Source of the DNA: Clostridiales bacterium
GTDB lineage: Bacteria; Bacillota; Clostridia; Lachnospirales; Cellulosilyticaceae
DNA length: 64,000 nucleotides
Direction: 5' to 3'
NCBI GenBank assembly: GCA_019418225.1
Contig: DYCF01000018.1
Location: forward strand, 1-64,000
In this document: piece after piece, positions 8,523 to 16,337 of the stretch
Layout: each line of letters begins with the position of its first letter
Numbering within the stretch: the stretch's first letter is position 1
The notes under the pieces: model-generated
The model's input: only the letters and a program-made list of their open reading frames with translations
Database searches by the model: none
What the model was told of the DNA's origin: nothing
Made by a program: the position numbers and the translations under genes

Positions 8523-9155
8523 CTACTGATTGTAACTTGCATTTTTAAAGTCTAAACGTACTAATTCTTTCTTATTAGGCATCTCAATTCTTTCTTCATA
8601 TATAAATAAGTATCCACTATTACACATATTGATTATCAGCTCTTCTTGATTAACATCATGATGTATTGTATCCAAGCAGCTAAGTGCTTCTAGATATGGT
8701 GAATCTGATACAAAGGTATTTTCATGATTAACTTGAATTACTACCGATACATAATGTGCATTCATCTTTAAAATATTCTTTAAAAAAATATCAATGCCTA
8801 TGTATTCAATAAGTAAATTAGCAATAACCAACTCTACATGAGGTAAAATTATATTGTTTATATCTAGCAGATTTGCATGAATCAATTTTAGTGTATTAGA
8901 TAATCCACAATATCTCTGATTACATTCACTTAAATATTTACCATTAATATCTACACCATATACTTTATCAATTTTATCGCGCTGAATATGATCCAAACCA
9001 TTTCCTCCAGCTACTCCTAATATACATAATGTCTTTATATTATATCTATATATTTGATCTTTCATCATTAAATTAAGTACCTGTAACTGTTGTACTGTAT
9101 TTAATTTCATATGCTTCTCATAATCTTGTAAATCAATTATCTCCCATGGATTCAT
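8523..9155 (-). CDS. class I SAM-dependent methyltransferase of the RiPP cluster
   Basis: 210 residues, AAGGTG upstream. A Rossmann-type SAM-binding motif is visible at ILGVAGGNGLDH, followed by an acidic strand end (VYGVDIN) and a motif IV-like segment (VELVIANLLIEYIG). It is the last gene of the minus-strand run precursor, two radical SAM proteins, MFS exporter, methyltransferase, with 17 bp separating it from the exporter. Its position suggests methylation of the peptide product, its terminus or a cleavage product. The family is broad and the substrate cannot be read from sequence. Confidence 0.75.
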   Translation of the reverse strand: MNPWEIIDLQDYEKHMKLNTVQQLQVLNLMMKDQIYRYNIKTLCILGVAGGNGLDHIQRDKIDKVYGVDINGKYLSECNQRYCGLSNTLKLIHANLLDINNIILPHVELVIANLLIEYIGIDIFLKNILKMNAHYVSVVIQVNHENTFVSDSPYLEALSCLDTIHHDVNQEELIINMCNSGYLFIYEERIEMPNKKELVRLDFKNASYNQ

Positions 9156-9172
9156 ATTTCACCTTCATAAAC

Positions 9173-10456
9173 TTAATTTTCATCAGCTATTTTATCTTTA
9201 ATTAAAAATTTCTTTATCATTGTAAAACATAATATTACAAATAAAAAGGCCTGTATTGCAAAAGCAACACTAACATCTATTCTCTCAATGATAATTCCAC
9301 CAATTGCTAATCCTAATGCCATAGATATCATACTTCCTAATGCTTTAAATGAATATACCCTTCCTAAGAATTCACCTTTTACCTCTTTTTGCAAAATTAC
9401 ACCTATATTTACATTAACAATTGCAACCGAAATACCTAAAATGAAAAAGAGTACACTAAAACTAATAATGACAAATAACTCATAATTTATGTACACACTA
9501 TTAATAATCAATATTATAGGTAGCATTACAAATACTGGAAGTTGTATAATAACTACATGCGTTAAGTGCTTATACATATTCTCTTTCATGTTATACCTTG
9601 AGGCTATACTAGCTCCTATAATCATTCCTACGAACATACCTATTTGAATTATGGCTACTGCTCCAATAGTCGTCTTATATATGGTATTAAATACATATGG
9701 AATGTATATAGAATATACAGATATATATATATAGTTCCAAACTAAAGCAAATACGATAATAAAAAGTATTCTATTATTCGTCATTAAATACTTAATACCA
9801 TCTTTTAAACTAGTATTTTCTTGTTTTCTACTATTTGTAATAGATCTATTAGGATGTATAAACATCTCAGAAACACCAGATAAAACATAGGCCATACCAG
9901 CTATGAGAAAGATTAGTTTTATTCCAAATATCTGATATATTATTCCTCCAACTGCTAATCCTATTAGAGCTATTAAATTATCTACCATAGATAGTAATGC
10001 GTTAGCTTTCACTAATCCCCTTTCCTCCACCAATTCGGGTATTATACTCATTGATGCAGGGTTAAATAGTGCTGCACATATATTTAAAACTACTGCACAT
10101 ATGTACATCCATATTAACTGTCCTTCCAATTTAAATACTATAACAGCAAAAAGAAAGAGTATATAAATTCCACGTATAATATCAGCTATATATAAAACCT
10201 TTTCCTTTTTCCATCGATCTATGTATCTTCCGAAAATCATAATTGAGATGCCACACACAACATTAGCTAATACTAAATATGAACTCATTGCTGTTGCCGA
10301 ATTTGTAACACTTAATATGTACCATGGTAACGCTAGATTAAATATTCCATCTCCAAGCTGAGAAACTATTTTACCAAATAATAACAGCCAAAAATTTACC
10401 CCTAAATTATAAGTACCTACCTTCTCTGGTAATTTAACTGTTTCATCACAACTCAT
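9173..10456 (-). CDS. MFS exporter of the RiPP cluster
   Basis: 427 residues with about 12 hydrophobic segments and the loop 2-3 motif GRYIDRWKK (MFS motif A: GxxxDRxxRK). It belongs to the drug/macrolide-efflux-like MFS group (MefA/YfmO type) with an N-terminal VSQLGDGIFNLALPWY segment. Its start overlaps the end of the upstream radical SAM gene by 11 bp and has GAAGGAG just before it, so it is translationally linked. Likely role: export of, or self-immunity to, the peptide made by the cluster. Confidence 0.8.
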   Translation of the reverse strand: MSCDETVKLPEKVGTYNLGVNFWLLLFGKIVSQLGDGIFNLALPWYILSVTNSATAMSSYLVLANVVCGISIMIFGRYIDRWKKEKVLYIADIIRGIYILFLFAVIVFKLEGQLIWMYICAVVLNICAALFNPASMSIIPELVEERGLVKANALLSMVDNLIALIGLAVGGIIYQIFGIKLIFLIAGMAYVLSGVSEMFIHPNRSITNSRKQENTSLKDGIKYLMTNNRILFIIVFALVWNYIYISVYSIYIPYVFNTIYKTTIGAVAIIQIGMFVGMIIGASIASRYNMKENMYKHLTHVVIIQLPVFVMLPIILIINSVYINYELFVIISFSVLFFILGISVAIVNVNIGVILQKEVKGEFLGRVYSFKALGSMISMALGLAIGGIIIERIDVSVAFAIQAFLFVILCFTMIKKFLIKDKIADEN

Positions 10457-11855
10457 AATAATCTAGGTCTCCTTCTATAGCAAATAATCTTTGAGTTACC
10501 CTTTTTAATAATTCACAATATTCTTCAAGTACATAATTTGCACTTCCAAAACTTTGTTCCAATGGCCCTAAGCAGAATCCTGAACAAAATCCTTCAATAT
10601 CACAAGCCTTACATTTACTTGAATTATTAATACTTCTCTTAGCATATATTTGATATGTTTCATTACTTAGTAATTCTTTAATATCTCTTATATCACCAAA
10701 GTATGCTGATGAACCCTTACAAGAAAAAACTTTTCCATTTGGTTCAATGCTAAATTGGCTTCCTGTTCCTGAGCATGTCTTAAACCCTTTTTTCATAGCC
10801 ATAAAATCAAGTGATGCTAGATATGTACTCATCCAATAACCTGATACTTGAATATCTTTTTCTAACCCATATTGATAAACCTCTATCAACTTGTCACTGA
10901 TTTCTTCAATTGTATCTTTTGTATAGAAGCTTGGATCCAAATCAAGTACTATACCAACCTCGCTTACATTATATTCTAATGCACAATCTATAATTGAAGT
11001 ATCAAAATATTCAATAGTCTGTTGTGATAAAACTGAATTAAATGCAACATGATTATTATTACTTTTTAGTATTTCTAAAGATTCTATAACCTTCTCAATA
11101 CTGTTTTTCCCTGATTTCATATTCCTATCTGTTTTTTTGGGGTTATCAAAGCTAATAACTACACCAACGTTGTATCTTTTAAAATACTCAGCTATATTTT
11201 TATCAATTAAAGAACCATTTGTCACAATACTATATGAGATATCAATACCATATTGTTTCCCGTTTTCAAAATGTTCTAGAACTGCTATTATGGCTTCCTT
11301 ATTAGTTAATGGCTCGCCCCCAAAAAACTGAATATGCAAGGCATCTGCATCTTCCTTTTTAATGGTATCTATTACTACTTGAATATACTCTATAGCATCA
11401 GCTGAACTCATAATCTTATTATTTATATCATGTTGATACTTTTCTCTTTCCTCAGAACAATATATTTTATTTTCAAAACAATATTTGCACTTAAAATTAC
11501 AATTGTTACTTACTACTAATTGAATAGTCTTTATTTGTCTACCCGTTGATAAATTTTGTATTCTTTCATTTGTATACTTCTCTACATAATCTGTATCAAC
11601 TCCATCTACAATGAGAAATCCTTTTTCACTAAATTCTTGAAAAACTTCTTCCAGTTCGCTTTCATCTATATTAAATTTTAGCTTAGAAATCAATTCCTGA
11701 GGTGAATTACATACTTTAATATCCTTCAACTTTTCAAAGATTTCTCTTATTTTTTCATCAATTGCACACGCACCACCAATTTGACTATGATAAATAACTG
11801 TATCATTTGGCCTCTCTATAAACTTCACATATTTAGATACTTGAACTTGGCTCAT
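10446..11855 (-). CDS. radical SAM/SPASM peptide maturase (full-length copy)
   Basis: 469 residues; SD GGAGGAATAAG. The N-terminal about 95 residues form a winged-helix-like segment of the type seen in peptide-modifying radical SAM enzymes. The [4Fe-4S] motif CNFKCKYC uses C119, C123 and C126, followed by the FFGGEPL motif (177-183). The barrel contains SIVTNGSLI and VVISFDNP. The C-terminal SPASM region has about eight cysteines (TCSGTG, SCKGSS, CKACDIEGFCSGFC, YC) to hold auxiliary Fe-S clusters. It is 2 bp from its upstream paralogue. Family members install crosslinks, epimerise residues or make other radical changes in ribosomal peptides. Confidence 0.88.
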   Translation of the reverse strand: MSQVQVSKYVKFIERPNDTVIYHSQIGGACAIDEKIREIFEKLKDIKVCNSPQELISKLKFNIDESELEEVFQEFSEKGFLIVDGVDTDYVEKYTNERIQNLSTGRQIKTIQLVVSNNCNFKCKYCFENKIYCSEEREKYQHDINNKIMSSADAIEYIQVVIDTIKKEDADALHIQFFGGEPLTNKEAIIAVLEHFENGKQYGIDISYSIVTNGSLIDKNIAEYFKRYNVGVVISFDNPKKTDRNMKSGKNSIEKVIESLEILKSNNNHVAFNSVLSQQTIEYFDTSIIDCALEYNVSEVGIVLDLDPSFYTKDTIEEISDKLIEVYQYGLEKDIQVSGYWMSTYLASLDFMAMKKGFKTCSGTGSQFSIEPNGKVFSCKGSSAYFGDIRDIKELLSNETYQIYAKRSINNSSKCKACDIEGFCSGFCLGPLEQSFGSANYVLEEYCELLKRVTQRLFAIEGDLDYYEL

Positions 11856-11857
11856 TC

Positions 11858-13081
11858 TTATTCCTCCATCTGCTCATTCATAATAAATATAGAATCAAAA
11901 TCAGAATCCTGTGATCTCATTATCAACTCTTGAGTTACCTTTTTATATATATAACAAAGACTTTCATTTATCCCATACATGCTCCCCTTCTTTTCAAGTG
12001 CCCCTACACATACACCTGAGCAAAAAGCGTGTAATTCGCATGTACTACATTTTTCACCATTCATATATACCTTATTTAAATACTGTGTATATCTTTCACC
12101 CTTTAAAAGAGAATCCCAATCTTCTAGAGAACCAATTTTATATGTACAACACTTACATGCAAATATATCTCCAGAGGGTTCTACGCTTACCTTACACCCT
12201 GTTGCTGGACAGGCCTTATATCCTTTTTCAAAATATGTATAGTCCTTATTAGCTATCTGTTGATACATCTTTTCCCAATAACCAGTAACATTTAGCCCCT
12301 TTAATCTTCCATAATCATATGTATTTAATAATAGTGTAACAATATCATCTTCTGTCCAAGTATCTGTCAAAAACTCTGCATCTAAATCTAATATTAATCC
12401 CAAATTTCGAACTCCATTTTCTAAAGAAAATTCAACTAATCCTTTATAATCATAATTACCAATGGTCCACTTTGAGATAACTGAATTAAAACTTACTAAA
12501 ATATTTTTTCTCTTTAAAATTTGTAATACTGGGCGAAGTATACTCGTTAAATCTTCACCATTTCTATATAAATCAAACACTCCTTTTATTAAAGGCCAAT
12601 TCATTAATGGCTCACCACCAAAAAACTCAATCGATAAGACGCTATTACCATTTATTTTGATGTTATTAATCATTCTATCAATAGATTTTTGTGCAACTTC
12701 AAGTTTCATATTAGAGGGTGCATTGTAAATACTATTATCTCTTAACTTATGCTCTTCATCTAAAAAACAATATTTACAATTGAAGTTACAATAATTTGAT
12801 ACAATAAGTTGTAAACCAATTAAATTCCTTCCATCATTTGCTAACTTTCTATCCTCTCTTTCTTCTCTAACTACTTCATCTTCTTCATCATCCTCGACAA
12901 TAAAATAGTTATCACTTAATCTTTTAATAATTTCAGGATACTTTTCTTCATATTTAGAAAAGTTATTAAGCATCTTTATGCATTTCTCATCAAACTTTGA
13001 TAAGTTCCCAAATAACTTATGATACACATAATAATAGTCCCCATGCTTGCATATACTTAACTTATTACTAACCTGTCTCAT
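11858..13081 (-). CDS. radical SAM/SPASM protein lacking about 50 barrel residues
   Basis: 407 residues; AAGGGG upstream. It is homologous to the next gene over most of its length: CNFNCKYC (C98, C102, C105), FFGGEPLMN, FNSVIS, CPATG, ACKCC, and CSTCELHAFCSGVC. The segment between the FFGGEPL helix and FNSV is about 50 residues shorter. It lacks the strands carrying TNG and SFDNP that normally line the SAM pocket. The reading frame is intact. It may be a partner or scaffold subunit, or a radical SAM protein with a rebuilt pocket. It is the first large gene after the precursor and the readthrough hairpin. Confidence 0.85.
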   Translation of the reverse strand: MRQVSNKLSICKHGDYYYVYHKLFGNLSKFDEKCIKMLNNFSKYEEKYPEIIKRLSDNYFIVEDDEEDEVVREEREDRKLANDGRNLIGLQLIVSNYCNFNCKYCFLDEEHKLRDNSIYNAPSNMKLEVAQKSIDRMINNIKINGNSVLSIEFFGGEPLMNWPLIKGVFDLYRNGEDLTSILRPVLQILKRKNILVSFNSVISKWTIGNYDYKGLVEFSLENGVRNLGLILDLDAEFLTDTWTEDDIVTLLLNTYDYGRLKGLNVTGYWEKMYQQIANKDYTYFEKGYKACPATGCKVSVEPSGDIFACKCCTYKIGSLEDWDSLLKGERYTQYLNKVYMNGEKCSTCELHAFCSGVCVGALEKKGSMYGINESLCYIYKKVTQELIMRSQDSDFDSIFIMNEQMEE

Positions 13082-13132
13082 TTTTCATCCCCTTATTCCT
13101 AATACATAATAAACATCTTAGAATTTAAAAAT

Positions 13133-13170
13133 AGCAATCTTAATACAATATCCATCGTATTAAGATTGCT
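13133..13170 (-). terminator. attenuator-like hairpin between precursor and maturase genes
   Basis: A perfect 14-bp stem, AGCAATCTTAATAC/GTATTAAGATTGCT, with a 10-base loop, is followed on the minus strand by TATTTTTAAA. It lies 43 bp past the precursor stop and 52 bp before the first radical SAM start. It is probably a partial terminator that keeps precursor mRNA in excess over enzyme mRNA. Confidence 0.7.
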
Positions 13171-13212
13171 ATAATTTAACAGTTTATATTTTATAAGCTT
13201 ATTGTTTTCTAA

Positions 13213-13278
13213 TTATTTAACAGCACCAATTGTTCCAGCAATTGTATTGTTTTTTACTGTTTTAGTTGTTTTTTTCAT
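13213..13278 (-). CDS. candidate RiPP precursor peptide, 21 residues
   Basis: A 22-codon frame too short for standard gene finders. An excellent ribosome binding site, AAGGAGGG, lies 7 bases before the ATG. The peptide has a lysine/threonine-rich half, MKKTTKTVKNN, followed by a small aliphatic half, TIAGTIGAVK. There is no Cys, Trp, Tyr, Phe or His, so sactionine, lanthionine and aromatic crosslinks are excluded. It lies directly upstream of two radical SAM/SPASM genes on the same strand and is separated from them by a hairpin, the usual RiPP arrangement. No double-glycine leader cleavage site is obvious. Whether it is cleaved is unknown. Confidence 0.75.
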   Translation of the reverse strand: MKKTTKTVKNNTIAGTIGAVK

Positions 13279-13584
13279 AATATCCCTCCTTCCTATAAAT
13301 ATGTAGGTTTAAATATCTTTATAAACTGTTAAATTTATTTGATTTTATTATATTTCTTTATTTTTGCCAAACTATTTAGTTAATTAAATGTGCCCGTTTA
13401 ATATTACATCAATACAGCTAGATTTATACTTGATGTATTCTACTATTTAGCATTTATAATAACAGAAACATTACTATTATTACCTTAGATATTAAATATT
13501 TCATTTTGTTATATTGTAACTTCCTTGTCTCATAAGCATTTTTGTCTGCCCTCTTCATTACTTATAAAATTACAGCAATAAAAT
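13279..13584. other. AT-rich leader region upstream of the RiPP precursor
   Basis: About 300 bp without a recognisable gene. It must contain the promoter of the precursor operon (minus strand). Several TATAAT-like hexamers occur, but no pair with a good -35 could be chosen with confidence. No regulator gene is adjacent, so control of the cluster is not evident. Confidence 0.4.
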
Positions 13585-13631
13585 ACCTTCCTTATATAGT
13601 AAACAGTTTTACCACTTCCTATAAGGAAGGT
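13585..13631 (-). terminator. terminator of the GH53 gene
   Basis: A 12-bp stem, ACCTTCCTTATA/TATAAGGAAGGT, with a 23-base loop is followed on the minus strand by ATTTTATT. It lies about 40 bp past the stop at 13669. Confidence 0.65.
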
Positions 13632-13668
13632 TTATATATTATTTTATTTTTCCATCCATAAAATCACT

Positions 13669-15126
13669 CTACGACACTAACTTCCACTGCTGATTGTAAC
13701 TTGCATTGTCATACCACATCTGTACACTATCCCCATTGTTCGATAAGCCACCTGTGTCTAAACATTTGCCACTGACACGATTGATGAATTTCACATAGCC
13801 ATTTCCTTGGTCAACGATTTTCCATTGCTGATTGTAGCTTGTTCCTTCTTGCCATAAGCCTACATTGTTACCGTCACTGCTTCTTCCTAGACTATCAAGG
13901 GCTATATTGCCATTTCGGCAAAGGATTTTATAATAACCGCTCTCTACATGTACCAACTGCCATTGCTGATTATAGCTAGAACCACTTTCCCATTGTCCGA
14001 CATCTGTGCCATTGGTTGTGCTACCTAGACTATCGAGGCATTTATTAGAGCTACGGTTTAATAACTTATAATAACCGCTATAAGTAGGTATCGTGCTTGT
14101 CCCGAAACCTTTTAGGGCAGATGTAAATTTACCGTTACTATCACATGCCCCTAAATTATAACCACCATTAAAGCCTGGATAAGCTGCTGGTTCCCAATAA
14201 AATACACCTAATCCTTTTGAATTAGATAATGATTTTACCTTAGATACCATATCGGCTAAAAATGTTTGTACAATGTCTGGGCTTGCATAATCCATCCCCA
14301 CTTCACAAATCATTATTTCTTTATTATATCTAGAAATCATACTGTTCATATTGGTTAATGTCTGGGCTGTAAGTGTTGACCAATTTGATGTCGAAGGATA
14401 TAGGGACATACCAATCACATCAAATTTTGCCCCATTGTTTACAAGCCCATCAAACATCCACGTATAGAGGGCATTATCATTGCCATTAGCTAAGTGAACG
14501 ATTACCTTGGAATTAGGACTAACAGCCTTTACAGCATCATAACCACAGTTAATGAGCCATGCAAAGTTTTTCATATTATTAGTAGCCTTTCCATAATCCC
14601 AAAGCATGCCATTGTTCGTCTCATTCCCCACCTGTACCCATTTAGGATAAATGTTTTCACTAGCTAGACTAGACATGACATCATATGTATAGTTGTAAAC
14701 TGTATTCATGAGCTGCTCGAAACTATAACTGCTCCATGCTGCTGGAATCTTTTGATTCGCTGGGTCTGCCCAAGTATCACTATAATGAAAGTCTATCATC
14801 ACGTCTAAACCTAATGCTTTAGCCCTTTTTGCCATAGCGATTGTATTTGCCTTATCACACCACCCATTTCCTATGTCCCCTGATGGATTCACAAATACCC
14901 TTAAGCGCACAGCATTGACCCCGAAATCATCTTTTAAAATACTAAGCACATCTTTTTTTACACCATATTGATCATACCAAACGTACCCATTTGCTTCCAT
15001 AGCAGGCACCCAACTCACATCTGCACCATTTGCAAATGTTGTAGCTGCCCTTACTTCATCATTCATGCCAAGACAAACTAGTAAAACTAACGAACACATT
15101 ACATATCTTAGTATCTTCCTAAACAT
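13669..15126 (-). CDS. secreted GH53 endo-beta-1,4-galactanase with ricin-type lectin domain
   Basis: 485 residues. The frame opens with TTG at 15138, but GGAGG lies inside that extension, so the ATG at 15126 is used. A signal peptide spans residues 1-28. Residues about 33-345 are a GH53 TIM barrel: GADVSWVP at the start, acid/base E169 in VGNET and nucleophile E275 in ICEVGMDY. Residues about 352-485 form a ricin-B/CBM13 beta-trefoil with three QQW repeats (each SYNQQW). The enzyme cleaves arabinogalactan type I galactan side chains of pectin outside the cell. It is monocistronic by its own terminator. The lectin domain probably targets plant polysaccharide. Confidence 0.92.
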   Translation of the reverse strand: MFRKILRYVMCSLVLLVCLGMNDEVRAATTFANGADVSWVPAMEANGYVWYDQYGVKKDVLSILKDDFGVNAVRLRVFVNPSGDIGNGWCDKANTIAMAKRAKALGLDVMIDFHYSDTWADPANQKIPAAWSSYSFEQLMNTVYNYTYDVMSSLASENIYPKWVQVGNETNNGMLWDYGKATNNMKNFAWLINCGYDAVKAVSPNSKVIVHLANGNDNALYTWMFDGLVNNGAKFDVIGMSLYPSTSNWSTLTAQTLTNMNSMISRYNKEIMICEVGMDYASPDIVQTFLADMVSKVKSLSNSKGLGVFYWEPAAYPGFNGGYNLGACDSNGKFTSALKGFGTSTIPTYSGYYKLLNRSSNKCLDSLGSTTNGTDVGQWESGSSYNQQWQLVHVESGYYKILCRNGNIALDSLGRSSDGNNVGLWQEGTSYNQQWKIVDQGNGYVKFINRVSGKCLDTGGLSNNGDSVQMWYDNASYNQQWKLVS

Positions 15127-15440
15127 AGCCGCCTCCAATTATTTAATTAATAATACCAACCACACAACTCCCCTTTAGGACCTTATCCCGACTAGCCTTA
15201 TCACCCTCTTTAATATGAATAGTCATAATTTTAAAATATCTATACTCTATTTTTACAACATTTTCTATGTTTTTTCAACTAATTATTCACTATTTTTTAG
15301 ACAAATATCACATTTGTGTTTAAAAATGCTCTGATATATCACTTTATATCTATTTGCAAAAATATTTTATTATAAATTTCATATCCTTTTCTTTTTCTGC
15401 TAAAATATATTAATCATATCTCTTAGAAAGGTTAATAATC
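15127..15440. other. divergent intergenic region
   Basis: A 314-bp AT-rich region between the divergent GH53 and hydrolase genes. It should carry both promoters. A weak plus-strand candidate is TTCATA, 17 bases, TAAAAT near 15380-15407. No operator palindrome or riboswitch was recognised. Confidence 0.4.
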
Positions 15441-16202
15441 ATGTCTAAAATTTCTATTAAAAAATTAATTACACATAAAAAGACACTTCTACTTTCTCTC
15501 ATGCTCATCATTAGCTTGGCACTTGGGCTCTTTGTAAATCAAAAGTTCTATCATGCTGATGATACAGCCATAGCAAGTTTAGAATCTACATCTAGTCTTA
15601 CTGTTGTAGAGACTTCTGATTATTATGCATTCATTCCCGTAGCTGAGGCTACAGGGAGTGCCTTTATCTTATATCCTGGTGCATTAGTTGATGCTAAGGC
15701 TTATGCACCACTTATGGCTAAGCTTGCAGAACAAGGTGCTACCAGTTTCATTGCAAAGATGCCCCTTAATATGGCTATCTTGAAAAAGGATGCTGCACGT
15801 CAAATCATTGCAGATTATCCAAATATCACAGACTGGTATATAGGTGGCCACTCTTTAGGCGGCGTCATGGCTGCAAGTTATGCTGATGAAAATCCTGATT
15901 TAATTAAGGGTATTGCTTTTCTAGCTTCTTACCCTAATAAGGACTTAACGGACCAACCCCTTAAAGTCGTTTCCCTCTATGGCACCAACGATGGTGTCCT
16001 CAATATGTCTGCTTATCAAGACGCCAAAAGACTCTTACCAACGGATTCTGCTAACTATAAGGAAATTCCCCTTATAGGTGGCAATCATGCAGGCTTCGGA
16101 AATTATGGCTCACAGTCCGGGGATGCCACTGCTACTATTTCATCTAAAATACAGCAAGAACTTACCGTTAATGCACTTATTAATCTAATGAATAATAACT
16201 AA
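15441..16202 (+). CDS. membrane-anchored alpha/beta hydrolase
   Basis: 253 residues; AGAAAGG 8 bp upstream. An N-terminal hydrophobic helix (residues about 16-34) acts as anchor or signal. The rest is an alpha/beta hydrolase with the nucleophile elbow GGHSLGG (Ser138), a late Asp in YGTNDG and a His in GGNHAGFGNYG. The arrangement resembles the YdjP/DUF-type hydrolases often annotated as alpha/beta hydrolase family 5. The substrate is unknown; an extracytoplasmic esterase or lipase-like role is plausible. Confidence 0.85.
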   Translation: MSKISIKKLITHKKTLLLSLMLIISLALGLFVNQKFYHADDTAIASLESTSSLTVVETSDYYAFIPVAEATGSAFILYPGALVDAKAYAPLMAKLAEQGATSFIAKMPLNMAILKKDAARQIIADYPNITDWYIGGHSLGGVMAASYADENPDLIKGIAFLASYPNKDLTDQPLKVVSLYGTNDGVLNMSAYQDAKRLLPTDSANYKEIPLIGGNHAGFGNYGSQSGDATATISSKIQQELTVNALINLMNNN

Positions 16203-16210
16203 TGAAACAA

Positions 16211-16252
16211 AAGGGCTATAACGAAATCCTTAAAAATCTCGTCATAGCCCTT
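16211..16252 (+). terminator. intrinsic terminator of the hydrolase gene
   Basis: The stem AAGGGCTATAACGAAAT/ATCTCGTCATAGCCCTT is followed by TTTTTTAATA, 10 bp after the stop codon. Confidence 0.85.
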
Positions 16253-16337
16253 TTTTAATATTGGCATATAAACAGCCCTTACTTCATCCCTTAACCTTTT
16301 TATATGCATTTCATATAACTGTCTCGGTATTGTTACT

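Noticed and set aside
11858..13081. Pseudogene call for the shorter radical SAM protein
   Set aside because: The frame, ribosome binding site and all cysteine motifs are intact and the deletion is in frame. It is treated as a divergent but expressed protein.
13279..13584. Further RiPP precursor genes upstream
   Set aside because: No other short frame with a good ribosome binding site was found on the minus strand before the GH53 terminator.
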